A stretch of DNA of 64,000 nucleotides from Microbacterium cremeum (GCF_015277855.1 NZ_CP063812.1:806001-870000), one strand, 5' to 3'. Positions 16,816 to 26,252 are shown, counted from the stretch's first letter. The notes: generated from the sequence alone by a model not told the origin. Translations and numbers: made by a program.

Positions 16816-18075
16816 GTGTTCCGCTCCGCCTTCGCGCTCCCCGCCCTCGGGATCCCCGCCCTCGGGATGCTGCTCGCGCTCCTCGCCGGATGCGCGGCTC
16901 CCACGGCCGGCGCTCCCGCCGCTCTGCCCTCGGACGACGGTCACGGCGACATCGCCGGCGCGACCGAGGTGAGCGAGCCGTCCCTCGGGCTGACGACCGT
17001 CGATCCGGAGGGCGCGGTGAGTCACCTCGATCTGCTCGACGAGGAGGTCACCGGACTCGGCGCGATCGCACCGCCTTCGACCGTGACGGGCGACGGCCGC
17101 TACCTGTTCGCTTCGGGCCCCGGGGGCGTCACCGTCGTCGACAGCGGGCGCTGGACGTGGGATCACGTCGATCACTTCCACTACTACGTCGCCGAGCCCC
17201 GCATCGTCGGAACCGTGCGAGGCGAGGGCCCGGCGACCGTCGCCACCACGAACTCGTCCACCAGCGGAGGCACCGGGGTCTTCTTCGCCGACACCGGCGA
17301 AGCGGTGCTCCTCGACACCGAGGCCCTGTCGAAGGGAGAGCTCGCCGAACTGTTCCGACTCGAGGTCGAGCCGCATGACGGCTTGGTCGTGCCCGTCGGA
17401 TCGTTCGCGCTCGTGACCGAGGCGCAGTCCCCGGGTGCGGCTGGAGCGGTCGCGGGGACCGTCACGGTTCACGACGAGAGCGGGATGCCGGTGCCCGGCG
17501 CGTCGGCGGAATGCGCCGACGCCCGCGGAACCATCACGACGCGCGTGGGTGCGGTCATCGGCTGCGCCGACGGCGCGCTGCTGGCGACAGTCGACGCCGG
17601 CGCCGTCGTGCTCGAGCGGATCGCGTACCCCGAGGACGCGACGGCGCCACCGGCGACGGCGTTCGCGAATCGCGAGGGGCGGCCCACTGTCGCGGGCCTC
17701 GCCGGCGATGCCGGAATCTGGCTGCTCGACACGCGCGAGCGGTCGTGGACGCTGCTGCCCGCGCCCGCCCCCCTCGTGCAGGTGACCGCCGTCGACGACG
17801 CCGCGCAGCACGTGCTCGCGCTGTCCGCCGACGGGCGCGTCCTGGTGCTGGACGGCGCGACGGGCGCGGTGCTGGCCGAGACGGCCCCGCTCGTCGCCGA
17901 GTCGCTCGCCACCGGCGCCGGCGCGCCCCTGCTCATCGCGGATCAGCAGCGCGCGTACCTCAACGCGCCCGCGGAGCGGCGGCTGTACGAGATCGACTTC
18001 GCCGACGCGGCACGGATCGCCCGCGAGTTCGAGACTCCGACCGCACCGTCATCCGTTGTGGGGAGCGGGCGATGA
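16816..18075 (+). CDS. aztD: AztD-like zinc chaperone, first copy (lipoprotein)
   Basis: The 419-residue protein has a lipoprotein signal (LLALLAGC, Cys26) and a His/Asp linker (SDDGHGDIAG). Repeated beta strands suggest a propeller. The His-rich stretch DHVDHFHYY near residue 115-125 would suit zinc binding. AztD proteins hand zinc to the AztC binding protein outside the membrane. The GTG at 16816 sits after a GAAAGG ribosome site; the upstream frame is unrelated. Its TGA overlaps the aztC ATG. It is only loosely like the second copy, so one of the two may have another role. Confidence 0.72.
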   Translation: MFRSAFALPALGIPALGMLLALLAGCAAPTAGAPAALPSDDGHGDIAGATEVSEPSLGLTTVDPEGAVSHLDLLDEEVTGLGAIAPPSTVTGDGRYLFASGPGGVTVVDSGRWTWDHVDHFHYYVAEPRIVGTVRGEGPATVATTNSSTSGGTGVFFADTGEAVLLDTEALSKGELAELFRLEVEPHDGLVVPVGSFALVTEAQSPGAAGAVAGTVTVHDESGMPVPGASAECADARGTITTRVGAVIGCADGALLATVDAGAVVLERIAYPEDATAPPATAFANREGRPTVAGLAGDAGIWLLDTRERSWTLLPAPAPLVQVTAVDDAAQHVLALSADGRVLVLDGATGAVLAETAPLVAESLATGAGAPLLIADQQRAYLNAPAERRLYEIDFADAARIAREFETPTAPSSVVGSGR

Positions 18076-18983
18076 TCCGGCGGCTGATCCCGGCGCTTGC
18101 GACCGCGATGCTCGTGACGGCGCTCGCCGCGTGCGCTCCGGCATCCGATGACCGGCCGCTCGTCGTGGTGTCGACCAACATCCTCGGCGACGTGGTGACC
18201 GAGCTCGTCGGCGATGAAGCCGACGTGATGACGCTGATGCGCCCCAACGCCGACCCGCACTCGTTCGAGATCTCGGCGCAGGAGGCGGCCCGGCTGCGCG
18301 CAGCGGATCTCGTCGTCTCGAACGGGCTCGGACTCGAGGAGGGGCTGCAGCAGCACCTCGATGCGGCGGCCGCCGACGGCGTCGGCACGTTCGTCGCCGG
18401 CGACGTGATCGACATCCTCGACTACCGGGAAGGCGATGCGGCGGGTCTGCCCGACCCGCACTTCTGGACCGACCCGGCGCGGATGGCCGAGGTCGTCGAC
18501 GCGCTCGTGCCTGCCCTCTCGCGACTGCCGGGCGTGGACGGTGCGGCGATCGCCGCGAACGCCGCGGATTACGGCGACGGACTGGCGGCCCTCGACGCCG
18601 ACATGACCGAGGCGTTCGCCGCCATCCCCGGCGCACGCCGGGCCCTCGTCACCAACCACCATGTCTTCGGCTATCTCGCGGAGCGCTTCGACTTCCGCCT
18701 GATCGGCGCGGTGATCCCCGGCGGCACGACACTCGCCGCGCCGAGTGCCTCCGACCTCGCCGGTCTCGTCACGGCGATCGAGTCGACGGGCGTGCCCGCG
18801 ATCTTCGCCGAGTCGTCATCGCCGGACCGCCTGATGCGGGCGCTCGCCGAGGAGGCCGATGTGCACGTCGAGGTCATCGAGCTGTACACCGAGTCGCTCA
18901 CCGAGCCCGGCGGCGGCGCCGACACCTACCTGACCATGATGCGCGTCAACACGGAGCGCATCGCCACCGGGCTCTCGTCGTGA
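18072..18983 (+). CDS. aztC: zinc ABC transporter substrate-binding lipoprotein AztC
   Basis: The 303-residue protein has a lipobox (LAAC, Cys21). It carries the cluster A-I metal ligands in order: NADPHSFEIS (His63), LPDPHFWTDP, NHHVFGYLAERF and a C-terminal acidic site (AESSSPD). It lacks the long His-rich loop of ZnuA, which is a known AztC trait because AztD can load it. The ATG overlaps the preceding stop (ATGA). The final stop is 29 bp from the start of the next AztD, so all four genes form one operon. It binds zinc outside the membrane and feeds AztB. Confidence 0.9.
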   Translation: MIRRLIPALATAMLVTALAACAPASDDRPLVVVSTNILGDVVTELVGDEADVMTLMRPNADPHSFEISAQEAARLRAADLVVSNGLGLEEGLQQHLDAAAADGVGTFVAGDVIDILDYREGDAAGLPDPHFWTDPARMAEVVDALVPALSRLPGVDGAAIAANAADYGDGLAALDADMTEAFAAIPGARRALVTNHHVFGYLAERFDFRLIGAVIPGGTTLAAPSASDLAGLVTAIESTGVPAIFAESSSPDRLMRALAEEADVHVEVIELYTESLTEPGGGADTYLTMMRVNTERIATGLSS

Positions 18984-19012
18984 AGCCCACCACCAAGAAA
19001 GAGGACACTCTC

Positions 19013-20227
19013 ATGCGAATACCCACGTTGCGCCGCGCCGGATCGGCCGTCGTCGTCGCCGTCGGTGCCGTCGCCGCCCTCGCGGCCTGCGCGTCCACGC
19101 CCGCCGGCGTGACGGATGCCGCACCCTCCGCATCGTCGGAGCTTTCGGCCGGACCGCGCGTCGCCCTCTCGTACGAGGGCGGCATCCTCGTGCTCGACGG
19201 CGCCACGCTCGAGGTCGTCGCCGATTTCGACAGCGAGGAGTTCACCCGGCTCAACCCAGCCGGTGACGATCGTCACGTCATGGTGACCATGAGCGAGGGC
19301 TTCCAGGTGCTCGACACGGCCGCGGGCACCACCGAGGAGCCCGCGCTGACCGACCTCGTGTTCGAGGCCGACGCCCCCGGACACGTCGTGCGTCACGGGG
19401 GGAAGACGATCCTGTACGCCGACGGCACGAGCGACACGACGATCTTCGACACCGCCGATCTCGCCGCGAGCGAGGACGCGCTCCCCGAGACCGAGACGAT
19501 CGAGGGAGTCGAGGCGCACCACGGCGTGTCGGTCGTGCTCGAGGACGGCACGTTCCTGACCACGGTCGGCAACGCCGACGGTCGCAACGGGATCGTGGTG
19601 CAGGACGAGGCCGGTGAGGTCATCGCCGAGAGCGACCAGTGCCCGGGCGTGCACGGCGAGGGCACCGCGGCGGACGAGGCGGTCGTCTTCGGCTGCGAGA
19701 ACGGCGCGCTCCTCTACCACGACGGCGAGATCGTCAAGCTCGACGCTCCCGACCAGCCGTACGGCCGCATGGGCAACGCGTACGTCAGCGAGACGAGCCC
19801 GCTCGTGGTCGGCGACTACAAGAACGACCCGGATGCCGAGGGGTACCTCCTGCGCGCCGTCACGGTCATCGACACCGAGGCCGCCACGCTCGAGGTCATC
19901 GACCTCCCCGACGGTGTCGAGTACACGTTCCGCGACATCGCACGCGGACCGGAAGACCTCGGGTACATCCTCTCCGCGGACGGCTCGATCCACGTGTTCG
20001 ACCCCGAGTCCCGTGAGCTCGTCGACGCCTTCCCCATCGTGGAGCCGTGGGAGAGCCCTGTCGAATGGCAGGACGCTCACCCGGCGATCGTGGTCGTCGG
20101 CGACATCGCCTACGTCACCGAGCCCGCCTCCGACAAGGTCCACGCCGTCGATCTGACGACCGGCGAGGTGGTCGCCTCGGCGACCCTCGAGGTCACGCCC
20201 AACGAGATCGCCGTCGCGGCCGGGTGA
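19013..20227 (+). CDS. aztD: zinc metallochaperone AztD, second copy (lipoprotein)
   Basis: The 404-residue protein has a lipobox (LAAC) and a seven-bladed propeller-like repeat. It shows the His sites expected of AztD: GHVVRHGGKTILYADG, EAHHGVSVV, QCPGVHGEG and WQDAHPAIVV near the C-terminus. I placed the start at ATG 19013 with AAAGAGG upstream; an upstream GTG overlaps aztC and would add 11 hydrophilic residues before the signal peptide. It is the better match to characterised AztD of the two copies. It is the last gene of the operon, followed by 157 bp. Confidence 0.85.
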   Translation: MRIPTLRRAGSAVVVAVGAVAALAACASTPAGVTDAAPSASSELSAGPRVALSYEGGILVLDGATLEVVADFDSEEFTRLNPAGDDRHVMVTMSEGFQVLDTAAGTTEEPALTDLVFEADAPGHVVRHGGKTILYADGTSDTTIFDTADLAASEDALPETETIEGVEAHHGVSVVLEDGTFLTTVGNADGRNGIVVQDEAGEVIAESDQCPGVHGEGTAADEAVVFGCENGALLYHDGEIVKLDAPDQPYGRMGNAYVSETSPLVVGDYKNDPDAEGYLLRAVTVIDTEAATLEVIDLPDGVEYTFRDIARGPEDLGYILSADGSIHVFDPESRELVDAFPIVEPWESPVEWQDAHPAIVVVGDIAYVTEPASDKVHAVDLTTGEVVASATLEVTPNEIAVAAG

Positions 20228-20384
20228 CGATCGGTGCGGAGGCAGGGATCGCCGTACCTGCCTCCGCATCCCCGGGGATCCGGCCGGACCCTGTCCACCG
20301 GCGCGCGTCGCCAAGCTCCCGGCCGAACGAGGCCGCGTGCCAGGATGGGCATGCGGATCTCATCCGCGACACGAGAGGAACGCC

Positions 20385-21404
20385 ATGACCGCGCCCGACC
20401 CGTACGCCCCCACCCAGTCCCCACGCGCCGCGTCGTGGCTCCGCGCCGCGATCTGGGTGGCGATCGGCGCGCTCATCGCCGCGGCGATCGTCTGCGTGAT
20501 CTGGGTGCTCGTCGGCGACCAGAACGACATCGTCGGGCGCGCCTTCCTCACGATCCTGCTGCTGGCGGCGTTCGCCGGCGTCGCGATCCTCGACGCCCAC
20601 CTCGCACCCCGCCGGCCCGCGTGGTTCGCGCTGGCGAGCATGGCGACGTGGATCGTCACGCTCCTGCTCGGAGCCGTCATGATCTGGATGCCGGAGCGCT
20701 TCCCCTGGCTCGGATTCTCACGCTTCATCCAGTTCCTGCTGATCGTGCTGATCCTGCAGCTGGTGCTGCTTCACGTCCGCCTCTACATGAAGGCGTTCCA
20801 GCGCTACGACACCCCCTTCACGCGCATCGTCGCGATCGTCACGATCACCCTGGTGGTCTCGCTCGCCGCGCTGCTGGTCATCCCGCTTGCATTCGGCGAG
20901 TGGCTCGACCTCCCCGAGATCTACTGGCGGATCGTGGTCGCGGTGGCGATCCTCGCCGCCGTCGGCACCGCCGTCATCCCGCTCGTGAACCTGCTCTTCG
21001 CGCCGAAGAAGCCGCAGCCCCAGCCGATGGCGTACGGCTACGGCCAGGCCGCCATCCCGGCCGGTCCGTACGCGCCGGCCGAGGCTCAGTCCCAGACCCC
21101 GGCGTACGCGCCGGCACCGCCGTCCGCCCCCGAGCCGGCCGCGCAGGAACTCCTGCCGTGGCCGACCTACGTGGACGGCGCCACCCCGCTGCCGATGCTT
21201 CCCGATGGCTCGCCCGACTGGAACGCCTACTACACGGGGTATCCGACGCCCGGCGCCCACGTGTTCGCTCCGGCCGACGCAGCCGCTCAGGCCCCGTCGG
21301 CCTCCGAGCAGGCGCCGGAGCCGCCCGTGTCCCCGCAGGCGCCGACGGCACCGTCCGGGTACGAGGGCTACCCGCCTCCGCCTCCGCTCCCGCCGAGGAG
21401 CTGA
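20385..21404 (+). CDS. hypothetical membrane protein with Pro/Ala-rich tail
   Basis: This 339-residue protein has about six transmembrane segments in its first 200 residues and then a long Pro/Ala/Gln tail ending in a polyproline run (PPPPPLPP). I do not recognise the family. The ATG at 20385 follows GAGAGGAA at a good distance; in-frame residues upstream are not membrane-like. The tail is probably cytoplasmic and disordered. The gene is tail-to-tail with an FAD oxidoreductase. Nothing in the context suggests a function. Confidence 0.7.
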   Translation: MTAPDPYAPTQSPRAASWLRAAIWVAIGALIAAAIVCVIWVLVGDQNDIVGRAFLTILLLAAFAGVAILDAHLAPRRPAWFALASMATWIVTLLLGAVMIWMPERFPWLGFSRFIQFLLIVLILQLVLLHVRLYMKAFQRYDTPFTRIVAIVTITLVVSLAALLVIPLAFGEWLDLPEIYWRIVVAVAILAAVGTAVIPLVNLLFAPKKPQPQPMAYGYGQAAIPAGPYAPAEAQSQTPAYAPAPPSAPEPAAQELLPWPTYVDGATPLPMLPDGSPDWNAYYTGYPTPGAHVFAPADAAAQAPSASEQAPEPPVSPQAPTAPSGYEGYPPPPPLPPRS

Positions 21405-21456
21405 CCGCGGACGCGCGGGCGACGGCCGGGGTCGTCGCCCGCGACACCGCGGTCAG
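21401..21456. terminator. nested bidirectional hairpin at convergent stops
   Basis: Outer 10-bp arms (CTGACCGCGG / CCGCGGTCAG) include both stop codons. Inner arms GCGGGCGACG / CGTCGCCCGC lie between. No T-run is present. It likely ends both converging transcripts. Confidence 0.7.
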
Positions 21457-23051
21457 CGGGCGAGCAGTTCCAGTGCGGCCATCGCCGCATTGTGCCCGCC
21501 CAGGCCGCTGACCGCGCCGCCGCGGCGGGCGCCCGACCCGCACACCAGCACGTTCGGGTGCGTCGTCGCGACGCCCCAGCGCTCGGCCGGCGAGTCGAGA
21601 GGCTCGTCGTCCTCCGCCCACGGCCACGCGAGTGCGCCGTGGAAGATGTCGCCGCCGGCCATGCCGAGCGAGCTTTCGAGGTCGGCGGTCGTCCGCGCCT
21701 CGATGCATGGCGTCGCGTCCGGGGCCTCGTAGAGGACGCTCGCGAGGGGCTCGGCGAGCACCGCGTCGAGCGATGACTGGGCCGCGTCGAGGAGAGCTTG
21801 GCGCGAGGCATCCGGGTCCCGCTCGTCGACGAGACGATGCGGCACCTGCAGGCCGAACAGTGTCAGGGTGTGCGCACCCGAGGCGCGCAGCTCGGCCCCG
21901 AGGATCGACGGGTCGGTCAGCGAATGGCAGTAGATCTCGGCCGGCAGCGGATCGGGGATGCCGCCGCCCGACGCCGTCGCATGCGCCCGGTCGAGCTGCG
22001 ACATGGTCTCGTTCACGTGGAACGTCCCCGCGAACGCCGCCTCGGGCGAGACGTGCGGGTCGCGCAGGCGAGGCAGGCGGCGCAGCAGCATGTTGACCTT
22101 CAGCTGCGCGCCCTCGGGTGCCTCCGCGCCGGGCGCCGCCGCGCCGGCCCCGCCGGCGGCGAGCAGGCGCGCCAGGACCGTCGGCCCGACCCCGCTCAGC
22201 ACGAGACGGCCGTGCACGGCTCCGGGTGCGGCGCCCGCGATCTCGACGTGCCCGTCCGGTGAGACGGCGGTGACCTCGGCGCTCGTCCGCAGTTCGGCGC
22301 CGGCGGCTCGCGCGGCGCGGGCGAGTTCATCGGTGACGTGGCCCATGCCTCCCACGGGCACATCCCAGTCGCCGGTGCCGCCGCCGATCACGTGGTACAG
22401 CAGGCAGCGGTTCTGCCGCAGGCTCTCGTCGTCCGCGGTCGCGAAGGTGCCGATCAGCCCGTCGGTGAGCGCGATGCCGCGCGCGATGTCGGTCTCGAGC
22501 GAGGCCCGCAGCATCCCGCCGAGCGGGCGATCGACGAGGTCCGCCCACAGTGCGTCGTCTCGGAGCAGGCCGCGCACCTCCCGTCGCCGGCGCAGCGGCT
22601 CGGTCATCGTCGGGAACAGCAGCCGGGCAGCGGGGGCCAGGCGTGCGTAGAAGGCGCTGAACCTGTCGGCCTCGGCGCCGCTCCCGGTGACTCGGGCGAA
22701 CGAGTCGGCGGTGGCCGAGGCATCCGCCGTGTCGACGAGGACGCCGCGCGACGGGTCGCCCGGGTCGGGCGTGTACGACGAGTAGCGCCGGCGGCGCAGA
22801 CGGATGTCGAGCCCCAGATCGTCGACGATGCGGCGGGGGAGGAGGCTCACCAGGTACGAGTAGCGCGACAGCCGGGCGTCGACGCCGGCCCACGGCCGCT
22901 CCGACACCGCCGCGCCGCCGACGTGGTCGAGCCGCTCGAGGACGAGCACCGAGCGGCCGGCGCGTCCGAGATAGGCGGCCGCGACGAGGGCGTTGTGCCC
23001 GCCGCCCACGATCACGACGTCGTAGCTGCGGGATGGGTCTGCGCTGGCCAT
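21453..23051 (-). CDS. NAD(P)/FAD-dependent oxidoreductase, phytoene-desaturase-like
   Basis: The 532-residue protein starts with a dinucleotide-binding fold (VVIVGGGHNALVAAAYLGRAGRSVLVLE) and keeps the GGAA loop. It ends with CGSGARRGGAVSGLGGHNAAMAALELL, the FAD clamp typical of the phytoene dehydrogenase/PYROXD2 branch. The MGHVTDELARAARAAGAEL block is also characteristic. The role is unclear: this branch contains both carotenoid desaturases and proteins of unknown substrate, and no carotenoid genes are nearby. The ATG is at 23051. It is divergent from the inositol phosphatase gene with 93 bp between the starts. Confidence 0.85.
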   Translation of the reverse strand: MASADPSRSYDVVIVGGGHNALVAAAYLGRAGRSVLVLERLDHVGGAAVSERPWAGVDARLSRYSYLVSLLPRRIVDDLGLDIRLRRRRYSSYTPDPGDPSRGVLVDTADASATADSFARVTGSGAEADRFSAFYARLAPAARLLFPTMTEPLRRRREVRGLLRDDALWADLVDRPLGGMLRASLETDIARGIALTDGLIGTFATADDESLRQNRCLLYHVIGGGTGDWDVPVGGMGHVTDELARAARAAGAELRTSAEVTAVSPDGHVEIAGAAPGAVHGRLVLSGVGPTVLARLLAAGGAGAAAPGAEAPEGAQLKVNMLLRRLPRLRDPHVSPEAAFAGTFHVNETMSQLDRAHATASGGGIPDPLPAEIYCHSLTDPSILGAELRASGAHTLTLFGLQVPHRLVDERDPDASRQALLDAAQSSLDAVLAEPLASVLYEAPDATPCIEARTTADLESSLGMAGGDIFHGALAWPWAEDDEPLDSPAERWGVATTHPNVLVCGSGARRGGAVSGLGGHNAAMAALELLAR

Positions 23052-23144
23052 ACGCCCCCACGGTACCGGCACCGTCCCTGTGGGAAAGAACCCGAGAGGG
23101 CGAGGGGCGGAAAGAGCGGAAGAGGGGCGGGATAGCGTGGAGGC

Positions 23145-23945
23145 ATGAGCCTCGCACACGACCTCGAAGCCCTCGCCGTCGGCATCGCGCGCGAGGCCGG
23201 CGATCTGGCGCGCGCACGCCGTGACGTGGGCGTGGCCATCGCCGCGACCAAGTCCGCGCTCGCCGACATCGTCACCGAGGCCGACCGCGAAGTCGAGGCG
23301 CTCATCCGGTCGCGCCTGAAGGCCGCACGACCCGACGACGGGTTCCTCGGCGAAGAGAGCGGCGCCGAGACCGGGCGAAGCGGCATCACGTGGGTCGTCG
23401 ACCCCATCGACGGCACCGTCAACTACGCGTACGGCATCCCGACCTACGCCGTCAGCATCGCGGCCGTGCGCGGCGAGCCGGTGCCCGAGAGCTGGGAGGT
23501 GCTCGCCGGCGCGGTACACAACCCCGCTGCGGGCGAGATGTTCCACGCGGCGCAGGGCGAGGGCGCGTGGCTCGGCGATCGGCGACTGGCCGTCAGCACC
23601 GACGTCGGCGGGGCGGGCGCGCTCATCGGGACGGGCTTCGGCTACGACCCGGCGACCCACGCGGGCGACCTCGCTCTCGTCGAGCGGGTCATGCCGATCG
23701 CGCGCGACCTGCGGCGCGCGGGTGCGGCGTCGCTCGACCTCGCCTCGGTCGCGGCCGGACGGCTCGACGCGTACTACGAGCGCGGGCTGCAGCCCTGGGA
23801 CCTCGCCGCCGGTTCGCTCCTCGTCGCCGAAGCCGGTGGTCGTTTTGCGCGGGCGACGCCCGACGGATCAGGCCGCGCGCCGCTCGTGGTGGCCGCCTGC
23901 CCGGCGGTCTTCGACGAGCTCGCGACCATCACCGGACTCGCGTGA
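23145..23945 (+). CDS. inositol monophosphatase family protein
   Basis: The 266-residue protein contains both family signatures: WVVDPIDGTVNYAYGIPTYAVS with the metal-binding Asp residues, and QPWDLAAGSLLVAEAGG near the C-terminus. The Mg-binding EE/TEAD positions (TEADREVE, GEES) are present. It removes phosphate from inositol phosphate or a related sugar phosphate in the cytoplasm. A GGAGG site precedes the ATG. It appears to be a single gene. The precise substrate is not resolvable. Confidence 0.9.
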   Translation: MSLAHDLEALAVGIAREAGDLARARRDVGVAIAATKSALADIVTEADREVEALIRSRLKAARPDDGFLGEESGAETGRSGITWVVDPIDGTVNYAYGIPTYAVSIAAVRGEPVPESWEVLAGAVHNPAAGEMFHAAQGEGAWLGDRRLAVSTDVGGAGALIGTGFGYDPATHAGDLALVERVMPIARDLRRAGAASLDLASVAAGRLDAYYERGLQPWDLAAGSLLVAEAGGRFARATPDGSGRAPLVVAACPAVFDELATITGLA

Positions 23946-24030
23946 ACCGGTGTCCTCTCACAGAACCCTCATGAAACGCCCGGGCAAAACCCGACCTGTA
24001 CATGGCATTCCCAGGGCACCCGGGGTAGTG

Positions 24031-24056
24031 TTTACCCGATCGTTACCTTCGTCACC
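24031..24056 (+). promoter_or_regulatory. candidate MtrA-type direct repeats
   Basis: Three similar hexamers, TTTACC, GTTACC and GTCACC, start at 24031, 24042 and 24051, roughly one helical turn apart. Actinobacterial MtrA binds repeated GTnAC(C)-type hexamers and controls M23 and NlpC peptidases. This is inference from word shape. Confidence 0.35.
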
Positions 24057-24135
24057 CGAACGACGAGGGTCGTCATAGCCCGAACGACCGATTCGTCGCG
24101 TCCCCCCGCGACTCGACCGAGAGCCCGCCGCCGCA

Positions 24136-26190
24136 TTGCCTTTCGACGCCCCGATGGCTGAGCCTGCGCCCACGCGCCGGTCGAGCCGCACCTCCGCAAC
24201 GCCTGCTCAGGCGACCCCGGAGACCGCAGGGGCATCGCGCGCGGAGGCCCGCCGTCAGGCGGCGAGCGGGGCTCCCGAACGCCCGACGGTGGTGTGGGGC
24301 CGCGCCGCCGCGACGACGGCGCCGGATGCCGCAACCCGCACCCCGCGCAGCGCACCGGCGGCGCCGACCGTCCGGCCTGATTCGAGTGCGCCGGTCGTCG
24401 GGTCTGCGGAGACCGCCGCAGCCGAGTCCGCCGCCAGGCCCGCGGATACCGCCCCGACTGCACGGACGGCCCAGTCTGCGCCGATCGGGCCCGCCGCCCC
24501 GGCTGCGCCCGTGGCATCCGCAACCGCGGCGTCCGCGGCCCCTGGCATGCAGCGGCGGCGTCGAGCCGCCTCGGCATCCGCCCCCGCAGCTCGAGAGTCC
24601 GCTCCCTCCCCTGAGCCTTCGGCTCGCAGCACCGCTCCCGCTCCCGCGTCGGTCGAACCGGCGGTGGTCGTCGGGCACGTGATCGAGCCCGTCGTACCGG
24701 CGTCACCCGCTCCCGCTGTGGCTGCGGCGGCCGTCGCCCCCGCGGCCTCTGTCGCCCCCGCGGCCGCTGCCCCGACGAGTCGCCGCGCACGTCGCACGCA
24801 GACCGCCGAGCAGCCCGTCGTGGTGCCTCCCATCGCCACCGCGGCGGTCGACGTGCCGCGCGCCGCGTCGACGTTCGATGGCACGCCGCGTCGGCGCGAC
24901 GAGCCGGCCCCCCTGCTCGAGACGGTCCTCGCCCCCGCCGAGCCCTTCGAACTCCTCGAGCCCGCACCTGAAGCCGCCGTCGGCCGTCCCGTGACCTCGT
25001 CCGACGAACTGGCGGAGGCACCCGCAACAGCGTCTGCTGGCGGCGGCGTGTCCGGCGAAGAAGCTGATCGCGTAGGCGCCGCCGAGCACACCATCGAGAC
25101 CATCGCCAAGATCGTCGCGGCCGAGGCCGTCGCCGCCGCGGCGGATTCCGCGCCGGTCGCCGAGCGCCGCGAGACGCCGGTCGCCGAGCAGCCGGCGCAG
25201 CCGCGGCCGTCGTACGACGAGCGCCCCCGCACCGCGCGCGTCGAGCCCCTGACCGGCCCGATCGCGGAGCAGACGGCATCCGATGTCGACGAGTTCGAGG
25301 CGGCGAGCCGGATGTTCTCGTTCGCATCCGAGGTTCCGGTTCGCGAGACCGCGGCCGACGAGGCGCCTGCCGAAGACACCGCGCGGGCGGCGGCGTCGTC
25401 GAAGCCCCATGCCGCTCCGCGTCGCGCGAGGGCCGCTCGGGGAGCCTCGTTCAAGCGGGTCGCGACCGCGTCGTTCTCGATCGGCGTGTTCGGGATCGTC
25501 GGACTCATGGCGGTCGGCATGACGACCCCCGTCGAGGCGGTGGCGGCGGCCAGCGGCGCCGACGCGTCGATGTCGGTCGTCGCGCCCGCGAAGGGCACCG
25601 TCGTCACCGAGATCGACGAGGACGAGATCCAGGCGTACGTCGCCCCGGCCAGCGCCCAGAACGACACGCTCGATCGCACCGAGAACTATGCCACGACGAC
25701 GATGGCCGAGCTGGCGTCCGAGGCGGGCATCAAGAACTTCTCCAACCTGTTCCGCAACGACCCCAACTCCAACATCCAATGGCCGTTCGCCGTGGGTGTG
25801 ACGATGTCGTACGGCTTCGGCATGCGCTCGGGTCGCATGCACCAGGGCGTCGACTTCACGCCCGGGGCGGGCGCTCCGATCCAGGCGATCGCCGACGGCA
25901 CGGTGCGCGTTGCTTCGGAGGCGGGCGGCGCCTACGGCGTGCACGTCATCATCGACCACATGATCGACGGCCAGCTGGTCTCGAGCCACTACGCGCACAT
26001 GCAGTACGGCTCGATGGAGGTCACGCCCGGCCAGCACGTCACGGTCGGGACGATCCTCGGCCGGACCGGCAACACCGGACGCTCGTACGGCGCCCACACC
26101 CACTTCGAGATCCTCGTGAACGGCACCACCGCGATCGACCCCATGGCGTGGCTGCGCGAGCACACCGACGGCACCCACACCGTGGGCTGA
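24136..26190 (+). CDS. M23-family peptidase with long Ala-rich cytoplasmic N-terminus
   Basis: The 684-residue protein is disordered and Ala/Pro/Thr-rich for about 430 residues. One membrane helix follows (FSIGVFGIVGLMAVGM, near residue 442-462), then a coiled linker and an M23 LytM domain. Zinc and catalytic motifs are HQGVD (near residue 569), the SHYAH block and HTHFE. It should cut or bind peptidoglycan outside the membrane. I took the TTG at 24136 as start because the frame and the Ala-rich character begin there; the ATG at 24154 is an alternative and neither has a strong ribosome site. The long N-terminus is unusual for the family. Confidence 0.82.
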   Translation: MPFDAPMAEPAPTRRSSRTSATPAQATPETAGASRAEARRQAASGAPERPTVVWGRAAATTAPDAATRTPRSAPAAPTVRPDSSAPVVGSAETAAAESAARPADTAPTARTAQSAPIGPAAPAAPVASATAASAAPGMQRRRRAASASAPAARESAPSPEPSARSTAPAPASVEPAVVVGHVIEPVVPASPAPAVAAAAVAPAASVAPAAAAPTSRRARRTQTAEQPVVVPPIATAAVDVPRAASTFDGTPRRRDEPAPLLETVLAPAEPFELLEPAPEAAVGRPVTSSDELAEAPATASAGGGVSGEEADRVGAAEHTIETIAKIVAAEAVAAAADSAPVAERRETPVAEQPAQPRPSYDERPRTARVEPLTGPIAEQTASDVDEFEAASRMFSFASEVPVRETAADEAPAEDTARAAASSKPHAAPRRARAARGASFKRVATASFSIGVFGIVGLMAVGMTTPVEAVAAASGADASMSVVAPAKGTVVTEIDEDEIQAYVAPASAQNDTLDRTENYATTTMAELASEAGIKNFSNLFRNDPNSNIQWPFAVGVTMSYGFGMRSGRMHQGVDFTPGAGAPIQAIADGTVRVASEAGGAYGVHVIIDHMIDGQLVSSHYAHMQYGSMEVTPGQHVTVGTILGRTGNTGRSYGAHTHFEILVNGTTAIDPMAWLREHTDGTHTVG

Positions 26191-26252
26191 TCAGTTCGGA
26201 AGGATGCCTCGGCTCTGGTATTCTCTTCTAGTTGCCTGCGAGCAGGCAGCAC

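Noticed and set aside
15895..17811. 638-codon minus-strand frame opposite aztB and aztD.
   Set aside because: Antisense of well-supported genes, with composition typical of a shadow frame and no homology-like blocks.
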